This document shows, piece after piece, positions 35,468-45,832 of a stretch of DNA of 49,313 nucleotides (position 1 is its first letter; each line of letters opens with the position of its first letter). The stretch comes from an uncultured beta proteobacterium (lineage in GTDB: Bacteria; Pseudomonadota; Gammaproteobacteria; Burkholderiales; Burkholderiaceae_C). A program made the position numbers and the translations under genes. The notes under the pieces were generated by a model that was given only the letters and a program-made list of their open reading frames with translations, made no database searches and was not told where the DNA came from. Location: the NCBI GenBank assembly GCA_903828235.1, contig CAIKLM010000138.1:1-49313 (forward strand), given 5' to 3'.

Positions 35468-37120
35468 CTAGGCCGCCTTCTCCGTCGCCACGTCCTGCTG
35501 CACCCGCTGCGCCGCGGTGCCCACGATGGAGCGCACGCGCAGGGTCTTGACGAGGCCGTGGCCGTGCAGCAGCAGCAGCGCGCTGCGGCGCACGGCCCAG
35601 GTGGCGTCGCTCGCGCCGTCGCCGAACAGCACGTGGCCCTGGCGCTCGCCGCGCCACAGCAGCTGCACCTGCAGCCAGCGGCCGTTGAGGAACAGCCGCA
35701 CCCAGTCGCCCAGCGCCAGGCTGTCCAGCCAGGCCTGCGCGGCATCGGTGGCGTCGGCGTGCGGGACGAGGCCGGAGGCCATCATGTCGGCCGGCACGGT
35801 GTCGAGCTGGTGGCCTTCGAGCGGGCCGCTCAGCGTGCTGGGCGCCGCCTCGCGCCGCTCGCTGCGGGCGTCCGCCTTCTGCAGCGTGGCGATCTGCGAC
35901 GCCAGCGCGGCCAGCCGGCGTTCCAGCCGCTTGGCCAGGTAGGCCTGCAGGCGTTCCCAGGCCCAGCGGTACAGGCTCGTGGTCTGCACGCTCTCGCTGG
36001 CCAGCTGCTCGATGGTCGCCTTGGCGGTGCGCAGCAGCGCGCGGCGCTCGGGGTCGCCGGCCTCGGGCGACATCGACGCCACGAACACCAGCTGGTTGAT
36101 GAAGCGCCACAGCGGGTGCTGGTCCTGGTCGAGCAGGCTGCGTTCGTGCAGCGCCAGCCGCATGGCCGGGCCGCGCAGGCCCGAGACGAGCAGCGCCACG
36201 TCCTGCGGCACGCGCTTGTTGGTGATCATCGCTTCGAACAGTCGGCCGACCAGTTCCACCGCCTGCCGGTCGGCGCGCTGCGTGCTGCCGCGAGCGACGT
36301 CGTGCCAGTGCTCCAGCGGCTCGATGCCCGCGCGAAGCGCCGCCGCGGGCGCCGCGGGCAGTCGTTCGCCATGGGCCGTGTCCAGGGGCGCCGGCATGGT
36401 CTCGCGCATGCGCCGCAGGTCGGGGCTGAAGGTCGTCGTCACCGACCGCCCGCCGACGCGCGAGCCCGAAGGCAGGATCAGCGTGCGGTGGGTCGCCGGC
36501 TCCACGCCCTGGGCCTCCAGCCGCGTGGTCGAGGCGGCGTAGCTGGTGCGCAGCAGCTGGGCCAGCGGCGCCGAGCACTCGCGCATGAACGCGATCTGGT
36601 GCGTGCGCGACAGCGGCAGCGCCTGCGCCGCGGCCCAGGCGGCCCGTGCGAAGGTGGCCGGCCGGAAGGGGTTGTGGTCGGTCGACATGTCGAGGTCACC
36701 GACGATGGCCGCCACATAGGTCTGCAGCTCGCGCAGCTCGTACTCGGCGTTGTCCTTGATGGCCTCGATGGCGTGCGACAGCTCGACCTCGGCCGCCACC
36801 TCCTCCTCGTCCACCAGCGCCAGCGCCTTCGGGCGCAGCGCGTCCGCCGCGCCGGCGCCGGGCAGGGACGCCAGCCGCAGCTCGGCCTGCACCTGATCGC
36901 GCAGGCTGTGCACGAAGTACTCCGACAGCCGCTGGCGCTGGGCCTGGATCGCCCGCAGCAGGTCGCCCACCGTGTTGAGTTGCGCACCGTGCAGCCCGGC
37001 CAGGCTCCGGCGGGTGCGGTCGAACACGGCCTCCAGGACGCGGTCGTAGAGCATCGGCGCGCGCAGCAGTTCGTCATCGACGAACTGCTGGAACTGCGGC
37101 GACAGCGCGGGCGGTCTCAT
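35468..37120 (-). CDS. DUF1631 family protein
   Basis: 550 residues, soluble, rich in helices (FVHSLRDQVQAELR, EVELSHAIEAIKD, AKATIEQLASESV) with a C-terminal beta-like domain (LALGDWVRLFLNGRWLQVQLLW). Its length and layout fit the DUF1631 family of betaproteobacteria and gammaproteobacteria. The last part resembles PilZ-like folds found at the end of these proteins, so a link to cyclic-di-GMP is possible but is inference. It begins at the ATG at 37120; upstream frame extension is not coding-like. It lies downstream of groEL after a strong terminator, so it is probably transcribed separately. Confidence 0.8.
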   Translation of the reverse strand: MRPPALSPQFQQFVDDELLRAPMLYDRVLEAVFDRTRRSLAGLHGAQLNTVGDLLRAIQAQRQRLSEYFVHSLRDQVQAELRLASLPGAGAADALRPKALALVDEEEVAAEVELSHAIEAIKDNAEYELRELQTYVAAIVGDLDMSTDHNPFRPATFARAAWAAAQALPLSRTHQIAFMRECSAPLAQLLRTSYAASTTRLEAQGVEPATHRTLILPSGSRVGGRSVTTTFSPDLRRMRETMPAPLDTAHGERLPAAPAAALRAGIEPLEHWHDVARGSTQRADRQAVELVGRLFEAMITNKRVPQDVALLVSGLRGPAMRLALHERSLLDQDQHPLWRFINQLVFVASMSPEAGDPERRALLRTAKATIEQLASESVQTTSLYRWAWERLQAYLAKRLERRLAALASQIATLQKADARSERREAAPSTLSGPLEGHQLDTVPADMMASGLVPHADATDAAQAWLDSLALGDWVRLFLNGRWLQVQLLWRGERQGHVLFGDGASDATWAVRRSALLLLHGHGLVKTLRVRSIVGTAAQRVQQDVATEKAA

Positions 37121-37210
37121 GGTGGGCTGCCATTCTGGCCAGCGGACCGCAGCGTCGATCGCCCGAACAGCGCAGCCAAACGCGGCCAGACCCCGTGGCG
37201 CCGGGGCATG

Positions 37211-37240
37211 AAAAAAGGCCCGCGCCTGGCGGCGCGGGCC
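37211..37240 (-). terminator. Rho-independent terminator of groESL
   Basis: A perfect 10-bp stem (GGCCCGCGCC / GGCGCGGGCC) with a 4-base loop is followed by six T on the minus strand, about 28 bases past the groEL stop. It separates groEL from the DUF1631 gene. Confidence 0.9.
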
Positions 37241-37268
37241 TCGTGCAGCGTGTGCCCTGGGCGGGGAC

Positions 37269-38915
<1,647 letters not shown>

Positions 38916-38955
38916 TCAATCTCCGATGAATGTGGATTCAGCCAAGGGGCAGGCG

Positions 38956-39040
38956 CGGAGCCGGCTTCGCCGGGCCGCTGCCTGAGCCCCCTCGGGGGGT
39001 GGCGAGGATCGCGGCACCGCCGCGACCACAGCCTGGGGGC
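38956..39040. repeat. Intergenic hairpin-forming repeat, copy 2 (groES-groEL gap)
   Basis: The 25-base core 38956-38980 matches copy 1 at 6974-6998 at 22 of 25 positions. It carries the same CCGGC...GCCGG hairpin, then further palindromes (AGCCCCCTCGGGGGGT and an arm ending CTGGGGGCT). It sits inside an operon, so it may affect processing or the groES/groEL ratio. Confidence 0.6.
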
Positions 39041-39044
39041 TCGA

Positions 39045-39335
39045 TTACTTCTCGACCACGGCGAAGAGGTCCTCTTCGCGCATCACCAGCAGTTCGTCGC
39101 CGTCGACCTTGACGGTCTGGCCGCTGTACTTGCCGAACAGCACGCGGTCGCCGACCTTGATGTTCAGGGCGACGAAATCACCCTTGTCGTTGCGCTTGCC
39201 GGGGCCGACGGCCAGCACCTCGCCCTGGTCGGGCTTCTCGGCGGCGTTGTCGGGGATGACGATGCCCGAGGCGGTCTTGGTTTCGTTCTCGAGACGCTTC
39301 ACGATCACGCGGTCGTGCAACGGACGCAGCTTCAT
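39045..39335 (-). CDS. groS: 10 kDa co-chaperonin GroES
   Basis: 96 residues, the normal length, starting [16 protein letters not shown]. The mobile loop is [12 protein letters not shown] (18-29), which docks to GroEL. The start is fixed by GGAGAT 4 bases before the ATG. It is the first gene of the groESL operon, with CIRCE in its leader. Confidence 0.98.
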   Translation of the reverse strand: MKLRPLHDRVIVKRLENETKTASGIVIPDNAAEKPDQGEVLAVGPGKRNDKGDFVALNIKVGDRVLFGKYSGQTVKVDGDELLVMREEDLFAVVEK

Positions 39336-39424
39336 AAGATCTCCTTGAGGCTCTATGGGGCGGGCGCTGGAAGTCAGTACCCGCTGACAAAGTAGGAAGG
39401 TGGAGCGGACGCCCCCGACCTTCG

Positions 39425-39451
39425 TTAGCACTCGACTTCGGTGAGTGCTAG
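39425..39451 (-). promoter_or_regulatory. CIRCE element (HrcA operator) upstream of groESL
   Basis: The inverted repeat TTAGCACTC, 9-base spacer, GAGTGCTAG matches the CIRCE consensus at 17 of 18 arm bases (only the last A is G). It begins at the expected transcription start of the promoter next to it, so bound HrcA would block groESL until heat or folding stress. Confidence 0.95.
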
Positions 39452-39458
39452 CAGACGG

Positions 39459-39487
39459 ATTATAGGGTTGCACCGTCGGGCTTCAAG
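39459..39487 (-). promoter_or_regulatory. groESL promoter with sigma70- and sigma32-like boxes
   Basis: Read on the minus strand: CTTGAA (39487-39482), a 17-base spacer, then a perfect TATAAT (39464-39459). CTTGAA also fits the sigma32 -35, and CCCTATAA resembles a sigma32 -10, so dual control is possible. The predicted start, about 39452, abuts CIRCE. Confidence 0.75.
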
Positions 39488-39572
39488 AGCCCCGCCGCAA
39501 ATCCCGCCGGGCCTCCGGCCCCTGGCTGGCCCGGGTGGCGGCCGGGCTGGCGGGGCGATACCGTCTGCCGCC

Positions 39573-40484
39573 ATGCGCACGTTCCCCCGCTGGCTGGACC
39601 GCCCGCTCCGCGCCGCCGGCGCGGGCGCGAGGGCTCCGGCCCCCGATCCCGCGCGGCGCCGGATCCTGGCCGCCGGCGCGCTGCTGCCCTTGCCGGGGCT
39701 GCTGCGCGCACAGGCCGGGCCGCTGCCCATCTTCGACGCCCACCTTCACTACAGCCACGACGCCTGGGAGCGCATCCCGCCGCCCCAGGCGCTGGCGCTG
39801 CTGCGGCAGGCCGGGCTGAAGAAGGCGATGGTCTCCAGCAGCAGCGACGAAGGCACGCAGAAGCTGTACGCGCTGGCGCCCGATCTCGTGGTGCCCGTGC
39901 TGCGGCCCTACCGCAGCCGCAACGAGATCGGTACCTGGGTGCACGACCGCTCCATCGTCGGCCACCTCGAGGACCGGCTCGCCCGATACCGCTACGTCGG
40001 GCTGGGCGAGTACCACGTGTTCGGCGCCGATGCCGACGGCGCGGTGATGCGCAGCGTGGTGCAGCTGGCGCGCGAGCGCGGCCTGCTGCTGCACTCGCAC
40101 TCCGACGCCGAGGCCGTGCAGCGGCAGTTCGCGCAGTGGCCCGAGGCGCGCATCCTGTGGGCCCACGCCGGCTTCGAGCCGCCCGACCGGGTGGCCGCGA
40201 TGCTGCGCCGCCACGCCCGCCTGTGGGTGGACCTCGCCTTCCGCAGCGACCACGCCAGCGGCAGCGCGGTCGACGCCGGCTGGCGCGCCTTGTTCACCGA
40301 GTTCCCCGACCGCGTGCTGCTGGGCACCGACACCTTCACGCCCGAGCGCTGGTACTACGTGGGGGAGCACGCGCGCTGGTCGCGCGAGTGGCTGGCCACG
40401 TTGCCGGCCGAGCTGGCCGAGCGCATCGCCTGGCGGAACGGCGAGGCGCTGCTGGCCGCCTTGCCGGCGCTGGTGGCGCGGTGA
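39573..40484 (+). CDS. Exported amidohydrolase-superfamily protein (Tat signal)
   Basis: 303 residues. An N-terminal twin-arginine signal (PARRRILAAGALLPLPGLLRAQA) is followed by a TIM-barrel metal hydrolase. Metal ligands are visible: HLH (His57, His59) on strand 1, Glu in GLGEYHV, His in LLLHSHSD and WAHAGF, and Asp in LGTDTFT. A glutamate bridges the metals where many relatives have a carboxylated lysine, as in TatD or phosphotriesterase-like lactonase branches. Export of an intact metal enzyme is consistent with Tat. The first gene of a three-gene run with a FixH-like protein and a di-haem peroxidase. The substrate is unknown. Confidence 0.8.
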   Translation: MRTFPRWLDRPLRAAGAGARAPAPDPARRRILAAGALLPLPGLLRAQAGPLPIFDAHLHYSHDAWERIPPPQALALLRQAGLKKAMVSSSSDEGTQKLYALAPDLVVPVLRPYRSRNEIGTWVHDRSIVGHLEDRLARYRYVGLGEYHVFGADADGAVMRSVVQLARERGLLLHSHSDAEAVQRQFAQWPEARILWAHAGFEPPDRVAAMLRRHARLWVDLAFRSDHASGSAVDAGWRALFTEFPDRVLLGTDTFTPERWYYVGEHARWSREWLATLPAELAERIAWRNGEALLAALPALVAR

Positions 40485-40876
40485 AGGCCCTGGCCGCGGC
40501 CCTGGTGCTGGCCTGCGGCGCCGCGGCGGCGCAACCGGCCCCGGGCGACTGCCCCGCGCCCGAGGCCGGCGCCGCCGTCATCGAGCAGCCAGGCCTGCGC
40601 GCCACCTGGCGTGCCGATCCCGTGCCGGCGGTGTCCAGGCCGTTTGCGCTGCGCATCACCCTGTGCCCCGCGCGGGCCGAGCTGCTGCGCGTGGACGCGA
40701 CCATGCCCGAGCACCGCCACGGCATGAACTACCGCCCGCGCCTGCAGCCCGCCGGGCCCGGCGCCTGGACGGCCGACGGCCTGCTGTGGCACATGCCCGG
40801 CCGCTGGGAGCTGTTGCTGGTGGCGCGAGTCGACGGCCAGGAGCGGCGGCTCGTGCAGTCGGTGCAACTGCGCTGA
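40481..40876 (+). CDS. Secreted FixH/YtkA-like small protein
   Basis: 131 residues from a GTG overlapping the amidohydrolase stop by 4 bases. It has a signal peptide (VKALAAALVLACGAAAAQ) and a beta-sandwich-like body with MPEHRHGMNYRP and LLWHMPGRWELLLVA, a pattern of His and Met typical of YtkA/FixH-type domains that may bind copper. It is 5 bases upstream of the peroxidase gene. Function unknown; a metal or redox helper to the peroxidase is inference. Confidence 0.75.
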   Translation: MKALAAALVLACGAAAAQPAPGDCPAPEAGAAVIEQPGLRATWRADPVPAVSRPFALRITLCPARAELLRVDATMPEHRHGMNYRPRLQPAGPGAWTADGLLWHMPGRWELLLVARVDGQERRLVQSVQLR

Positions 40877-40881
40877 GGGCC

Positions 40882-42099
40882 ATGCGCCGCGCCGCGCTCG
40901 GCCTGCTGCTCGCCGCCGGCGTGGCCGCCGCCACGGCCGCGCCCCGGCTGCTGGACTTCGGCCCCGACGAGATCGCGGCCATCCTGTCGCACGGCCCCTG
41001 GCCGCCGCCGCCGGTGCGCGACCCGGCCAACGCGCTGGAAGGCCGACCCGAGGCCGTCGCCTTCGGCCGCCGCCTGTTCCATGACCGGCGGCTGTCGGCC
41101 GATGGCCGAGTGGCTTGCGCCGGCTGCCACGTGCCGGCCACGGGCTTCAGCGACCGCCGCGCCACGGCCAGCGCCCGCCGCGGCGAGGGCCCGCGCAACA
41201 CGCCCACGCTGCTTGACGTGGCGCAGCAGCGCTGGTTCGGCTGGGGCGGCGCCACCGACTCGCTGTGGGCGGCCTCGATGGTGCCCTTGCTCGCCACCGG
41301 CGAGATGGCGCACACGGTGCCGGCGCTGGCCTCGCGGGTGCGGGCCGCTCCCGACCTGGCCGCCGGCTGGCGCCGCGCCCACGGCGGCCCGCCCGGCCAA
41401 GAGCTTCCGGCCGACGACGAGGTCGTGGTCGTGGGCCTGGCCAAGGCGCTGGCGGCCTGGCAGGCCACGATCGTGTCGCCGCGCACGCCCTTCGACGACT
41501 TCCGCGACGCACTGGCGCGCGGCGACGTGAAGGCGGCGGCGCAGTACCCGCTGGCGGCCCAGCGCGGCCTGCGGCTGTTCGTCGGCGAGGCCCGCTGCAG
41601 CGTCTGCCACGTCGGCCCGCGCTTTTCCAACGGCGAGTTCGCCGACGTCGGCGTGCCGTTCTTCGTGCCCGCCGCCAAGGGTGGCGGCGTCGACAGCGGC
41701 CGCCACGCCGGGCTGCGTGCGCTGCAGGCCAGCCGGATCACGCGAGCCGGCCCGCACCACGACGGCGATGCCGCCGCGGACCCGCGCGCGCTGCTCACCC
41801 GGCAGCTGACGATGGAGCCGCGGCACTTTGGCGAATTCCGCGTGCCGGGGCTGCGCCAGCTCGGGCACACCGCACCCTACTGGCACGACGGCAGCGCCGC
41901 CACGCTGGCCGAGGTGGTGCGCCACTACAGCCTGCTCGACGAGGACCGGCTGCACGCCGACGGCGAGCGCATCCTGCGGCGGCTGAACCTGTCGCCCGGG
42001 CAGGCCGCGGACCTCGAGGCCTTCCTGCGCACGCTGAGCACGCCGGCCGGATCGGGCCGTCAGCGCTCGACGGCCTCGCCTTCCACCCAGACGCGCTGA
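40882..42099 (+). CDS. Di-haem cytochrome c peroxidase / MauG-family protein
   Basis: 405 residues with a signal peptide (ALGLLLAAGVAAATA). Two haem sites, CAGCH (79-83) and CSVCH (239-243), and the conserved block EFRVPGLRQLGHTAPYWHDG identify the bacterial CcpA/MauG superfamily. It would reduce peroxide or oxidise a protein or small substrate in the periplasm. Haem attachment would use the ResB/CcsB system. The last ~13 codons overlap nagA on the other strand by 40 bases and read as a low-complexity Ser/Arg tail. Confidence 0.88.
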   Translation: MRRAALGLLLAAGVAAATAAPRLLDFGPDEIAAILSHGPWPPPPVRDPANALEGRPEAVAFGRRLFHDRRLSADGRVACAGCHVPATGFSDRRATASARRGEGPRNTPTLLDVAQQRWFGWGGATDSLWAASMVPLLATGEMAHTVPALASRVRAAPDLAAGWRRAHGGPPGQELPADDEVVVVGLAKALAAWQATIVSPRTPFDDFRDALARGDVKAAAQYPLAAQRGLRLFVGEARCSVCHVGPRFSNGEFADVGVPFFVPAAKGGGVDSGRHAGLRALQASRITRAGPHHDGDAAADPRALLTRQLTMEPRHFGEFRVPGLRQLGHTAPYWHDGSAATLAEVVRHYSLLDEDRLHADGERILRRLNLSPGQAADLEAFLRTLSTPAGSGRQRSTASPSTQTR

Positions 42100-43172
42100 A
42101 GCGCGCCGCTGGCGCCGTCCACCTGCACCAGGTCGGCCCAGGCGCCGGGGGCCAGCACGCCACGGTCGACCAGGCCCAGGTGCCGGGCCGCCAGCGTGGC
42201 CGTGCGCGCCGAGGCCTCGGCCAGCGGCAAGCCCAGCCGCAGCAGGGCGCCGAGCGCCCGGTCCATCGTCAGCGCGCTGCCCGCCAGCGTGCCGTCGGCC
42301 AGGCGCACGGCGCCCAGGCACTTGAAGACGGTGTGGCGGCCCAGCCGGTAGTCGCCGTCGGGCATGCCGGCGGCGGCGGTGGCGTCGGTCACGCAGTACA
42401 GGCCCGGGATGCAGCGCAGCGCCACGCGGATCGCGCCCTCGTGCACGTGCTGCCCGTCGGCGATGAGCTCGGCGCGCTCGGCGTGCGCCAGCGCTGCCCC
42501 CGCCAGGCCCGGCTCGCGGTGGTGCAGGCCGGTCATGGCGTTGAAGAGGTGCGTGAAGCCGCTGGCGCCGGCGGCCAGCGCGGCCACGCCGTCCTCGTAG
42601 CGCGCGGCCGAGTGGCCGACCTGCACCACGAAGCCGGCGCCGCGCAGCGCCACGATCAGCGCCAGGTGCCCGGGCAGCTCGGGGGCGATGGTCACCAGCC
42701 GGATCGGCGCCAGCGCGTGCAGCGCCATCACGTCGGCCAATGTGGCCGTCGTGGCGAAGTCGGGCTGGGCGCCGAGCCGCTCGCGGTTGATGTAGGGCCC
42801 CTCGAGGTGTACGCCCAGCACGCGCGTGCCGCCGGCCGGCCGCGTGGCCACGTGCGGGGCCAGGGCGCGCAGTGCCGCCTCGATCTCGTCGCGCGGGGCC
42901 GTCATCGTGGTGGCCAGCAGCGCCGTCGTGCCGTGGCGGGCGTGCGTGCGGGCCAGCGTGGCCACGGCCTCGCCGCCTTCCATGGTGTCGGCGCCGCCGC
43001 CGCCGTGCACGTGCAGGTCCACGAAGCCCGGCAGCAGGCAGGGCCCCTGGCGGGCCTGTGGCTCGGTGAGCGGCTCGCCCCCCACCTGGGCAATGCGCCC
43101 GTCGCCGGCCACGCGCACCGGCCCGCTGCGCCAGCCCCCGGGCGTGAGCGCGGCGGCGGCGATCTCGATCAC
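42060..43172 (-). CDS. nagA: N-acetylglucosamine-6-phosphate deacetylase
   Basis: 370 residues, cytoplasmic. It removes acetate from GlcNAc-6-phosphate in amino-sugar and murein recycling. Motifs: metal-site DLHVHGGGG (52-60), HLEGPYIN with Glu124, VGHSAA, THLFNAM, and catalytic Asp in [11 protein letters not shown]. The GTG start overlaps the yacG stop by 4 bases, so it is the last gene of the yacG-side operon. No nagB, nagE or regulator is near. Confidence 0.92.
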   Translation of the reverse strand: MIEIAAAALTPGGWRSGPVRVAGDGRIAQVGGEPLTEPQARQGPCLLPGFVDLHVHGGGGADTMEGGEAVATLARTHARHGTTALLATTMTAPRDEIEAALRALAPHVATRPAGGTRVLGVHLEGPYINRERLGAQPDFATTATLADVMALHALAPIRLVTIAPELPGHLALIVALRGAGFVVQVGHSAARYEDGVAALAAGASGFTHLFNAMTGLHHREPGLAGAALAHAERAELIADGQHVHEGAIRVALRCIPGLYCVTDATAAAGMPDGDYRLGRHTVFKCLGAVRLADGTLAGSALTMDRALGALLRLGLPLAEASARTATLAARHLGLVDRGVLAPGAWADLVQVDGASGALQRVWVEGEAVER

Positions 43173-43381
43173 GTCGCCTCGGGCGGCGGCACGCCGTCGG
43201 GCGGCGCCTCGGCCGGCAGGCGGAAGCGCTCGGACGCCCAGTCGCCGAGGTCGCCGTTGCGGCAGCGCTCGCTGCAGAACGGCCGCCAGGGATTGGACGG
43301 CCCGTACAGGGCCGAGCCCCGGCAGTGCGGGCAGGTGACGCGGCGCTCGGGGGCGCCGCCGCCACGCGGCGACGCCGTCAT
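43169..43381 (-). CDS. yacG: DNA gyrase inhibitor YacG, zinc protein
   Basis: 70 residues with the four-Cys zinc site CPHC...FCSERC (about residues 17-40) and the conserved [22 protein letters not shown]. It binds GyrB and inhibits DNA gyrase in E. coli. It overlaps zapD by 4 bases upstream and nagA downstream by 4 bases. The tail is Pro/Glu-rich. Confidence 0.93.
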   Translation of the reverse strand: MTASPRGGGAPERRVTCPHCRGSALYGPSNPWRPFCSERCRNGDLGDWASERFRLPAEAPPDGVPPPEAT

Positions 43382-44190
43382 GCGCACAGGCTCAGTTCGA
43401 AACGGCAGTCGCTGCCGGCGGGGCGCAGTCGGCCCTCGGCGTCGGGCCGCATGAAGCGGATGGATACCATCAGCCGGTGGCCGCTGATCTCGGGCACCAG
43501 GCCGTCCTCGGCATCGACGCGCACGCGCAGCAGCTGGTAGACCTTGGGGCCGCTGGCCGCTGCCGCGCCCGGCGGTTGCAGGCTCTGCTGGTATTGCCCG
43601 CCCGGTGCCACCATGCGCTGCGGGGTGCCACTGTCGCGCAGCAGCCCCAGCAGCACCTGCAGCGCCTTGGCCAGCGGCAGCAGCGTGGCGATCCAGCCCT
43701 GCAGATCGGCGCGCCGGCGGTCCGCCGGGTGCTGCTGCCAGGCGTAGTAGGCCGGCAGGTCGAACTCGCAGGTCCCGCCGGGAATGCTGATGCGGCTGCG
43801 GATGCTCATCAGCCAGTCGTTGGCGGCCAGCGCCTGCCCGGCCTTGCCCTGCAGCGCGTTCAGCCCCGCGAAGGCCTGGTCGATGCGGCCGGTGATGGCG
43901 TCGAGCGCGCGCTCGTCGACCCCGGGCAGGCCGCGGTAGGCCTGCAGATGCGCGCGGTGGCGCTCGAGTTCCTTGAGGAGGTCGCTCTTGAGGTCGGCGC
44001 GCGCCGCCACGTCCATGATCTCGAACAGCGTGGCCAGCGCGAAATGGTGATCCACGGGGGCCTCGCGCGAGGCCAGCACGCCGAGGCGGTCGAACAGGTG
44101 CTCGAGCCGCAGCATCGTGCGGATGCCCTCGTTGAACGGGTACTCGTACAAGACCCGGGTGCGCTCCCGGCCTGGCTCGTGTGACTGCAC
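43378..44190 (-). CDS. zapD: Cell division protein ZapD
   Basis: 270 residues, soluble and helical at the N-terminus ([22 protein letters not shown] is the family signature), with a beta-rich second half ([21 protein letters not shown]). It cross-links FtsZ filaments at the division ring. It is followed by yacG with a 4-base overlap and lies 43 bases after coaE, the usual order in betaproteobacteria. Confidence 0.95.
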   Translation of the reverse strand: MQSHEPGRERTRVLYEYPFNEGIRTMLRLEHLFDRLGVLASREAPVDHHFALATLFEIMDVAARADLKSDLLKELERHRAHLQAYRGLPGVDERALDAITGRIDQAFAGLNALQGKAGQALAANDWLMSIRSRISIPGGTCEFDLPAYYAWQQHPADRRRADLQGWIATLLPLAKALQVLLGLLRDSGTPQRMVAPGGQYQQSLQPPGAAAASGPKVYQLLRVRVDAEDGLVPEISGHRLMVSIRFMRPDAEGRLRPAGSDCRFELSLCA

Positions 44191-44233
44191 GGCCGCATTG
44201 TTCCACAGGGCCTCGGCCCCTCGGCGGCCGCCG

Positions 44234-44869
44234 TCAGCGCGGCCGGGTCCCGAACCACAGGCTCCACAGGGCCTGCACCTCGGCGCCCAGCGCCTCGAGC
44301 GTGAGGCCGTCGTTGTGGATGACGGCGTCGGCCAGCGCGCGGCGCTGACCGCGCGGGATCTGCTGCGCGATGACGCTGCGCGCCAGGGCCTCGTCCCAGC
44401 CGGGCCGCGCGGCGACGCGGGCGGCCTGTGTGTCCTCGCTGCAGTCCACCACCAGCACGCGCGCCACCCGCGCGCGCCAGGCCGAGCCGGGCGTGAGCAG
44501 CGGCACGTCGAACACCACTGGGCGACCGCCCGCCGAGGCCGCCTGGCGGCTGGCCTCGGCGCCGATCAGGGGGTGCAGGATGGCTTCCAGCCGGGCCTTC
44601 GCGCCGGCGTCGGCAAAGGCCAGGGCGCGCATGCGGGCGCGGTCCAGCGCGCCATCGGGCGCCACGAACCCGGGGCCGAAGGCCTGCGCCACGGCCGGCA
44701 TGGCCTCGCCGCCCGGGGCCGTGAGGCTGCGCGCGATGGCGTCGGTGTCCACGAGCTGCGCGCCCTGCGCCACGAGCAGGGCGGCGACCGTGCTCTTCCC
44801 GCTGCCGATGCCGCCCGTCAGGCCGATCGTCGGCGGCGCTGCGGCGCCGGGCTCCGGCCGGCCCACCAC
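44234..44869 (-). CDS. coaE: Dephospho-CoA kinase
   Basis: 211 residues from a GTG (44869; a second GTG follows at 44866), preceded by AGGGG and 11 bases after the pilD stop. The P-loop is GLTGGIGSGKST (about 16-27), with DTDAIAR and the lid region RGQRRALADAVIHNDG. It makes CoA from dephospho-CoA and ATP. The short Pro/Ala lead before the P-loop is unusual but harmless. Confidence 0.94.
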   Translation of the reverse strand: MVGRPEPGAAAPPTIGLTGGIGSGKSTVAALLVAQGAQLVDTDAIARSLTAPGGEAMPAVAQAFGPGFVAPDGALDRARMRALAFADAGAKARLEAILHPLIGAEASRQAASAGGRPVVFDVPLLTPGSAWRARVARVLVVDCSEDTQAARVAARPGWDEALARSVIAQQIPRGQRRALADAVIHNDGLTLEALGAEVQALWSLWFGTRPR

Positions 44870-44880
44870 GGCAGCGGCCC

Positions 44881-45825
44881 CTACCAGCCGATCCAGCCCA
44901 GCACCGTGGGCAGCCCGGCCAGCACGACGACCACGCCCCCCCCAGCCAGGAAGGGACCGAAGGGCACGAACCGGCCCTGGCGCAGCGCGCCCGTGGCCTT
45001 CATGGCCAGGCCCACCACGGCGCCCAGCACCGAGGCCATCAGCACGATGGGCAGGATGGCCGTGGCACCCAGCCAGGCGCCCAGGGCCGCCAGCAGCTTG
45101 AAGTCGCCGAAGCCCATGCCCTCCTTGCCGGTGGTGAGCTTGAACAGCCAGTACACCGCCCACAAGGACAGGTAGCCCGCGGCGGCCCCGGCCACCGACT
45201 GCGCCAGCGTGAGCCCGGGCAGCCAGCCCAGCGCCGCCGCCACGAGGCCGGCCCACAGCAGCGGCAGGGTCAGCGCGTCGGGCAGCACGGTGGTGTCCCA
45301 GTCGATCAGGCTCAGCACCAGCAGCACCGCCACGAGGCCGCACCACAGCAGCACCGCCGGCTGCGGGCCGACGATCCAGCCCAGGGCGCCGAACAGCGCG
45401 GCGGTGGCGATCTCCACCAGCGGGTAGCGCAGGCCGATGGCCGTGCCGCAGGCCGAGCAGCGGCCGCGCAGCGCCAGCCAGCTCAGCACCGGGATGTTCT
45501 CGAACCAGCGGATGCGGTGGCCGCAGGCCGGGCAGCGCGAGGCCGGCCGCGCCAGGCCCAGCCCCGGCAGCCCGGAGATGGACTTCTCGAGCGAAGACGA
45601 CGCCAGCGCCAGCCGCTCGGGCATCGCCGAGCCGAACGTGCGCTGGTACGACTCGGCGTCGGCCAGCTGCGCGCCGACGTCGCCCCACCACTGCCGTTCC
45701 AGCATCAGCGGGAGCCGGTGCGCGACGACGTTCAGGAAGCTGCCGACCGCCAACCCCAGCAGCGCCAGCGCCCAGGGCGACAGCAGCAGGTCGAGCGGCA
45801 GCCCGGCGACGAGACCGTCGAGCAC
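44881..45825 (-). CDS. pilD: Type IV prepilin peptidase PilD
   Basis: 314 residues, inner membrane, about eight helices. The zinc-binding cytoplasmic loop has CPAC (98-101) and CSAC (123-126), and the catalytic aspartates are in LIDWDTT (Asp175/177) and GMGFGDFK (Asp241, the GxGD motif). It cuts and N-methylates type IV pilins. It is 7 bases after pilC. Confidence 0.96.
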   Translation of the reverse strand: MLDGLVAGLPLDLLLSPWALALLGLAVGSFLNVVAHRLPLMLERQWWGDVGAQLADAESYQRTFGSAMPERLALASSSLEKSISGLPGLGLARPASRCPACGHRIRWFENIPVLSWLALRGRCSACGTAIGLRYPLVEIATAALFGALGWIVGPQPAVLLWCGLVAVLLVLSLIDWDTTVLPDALTLPLLWAGLVAAALGWLPGLTLAQSVAGAAAGYLSLWAVYWLFKLTTGKEGMGFGDFKLLAALGAWLGATAILPIVLMASVLGAVVGLAMKATGALRQGRFVPFGPFLAGGGVVVVLAGLPTVLGWIGW

Positions 45826-45832
45826 GGCGGCG

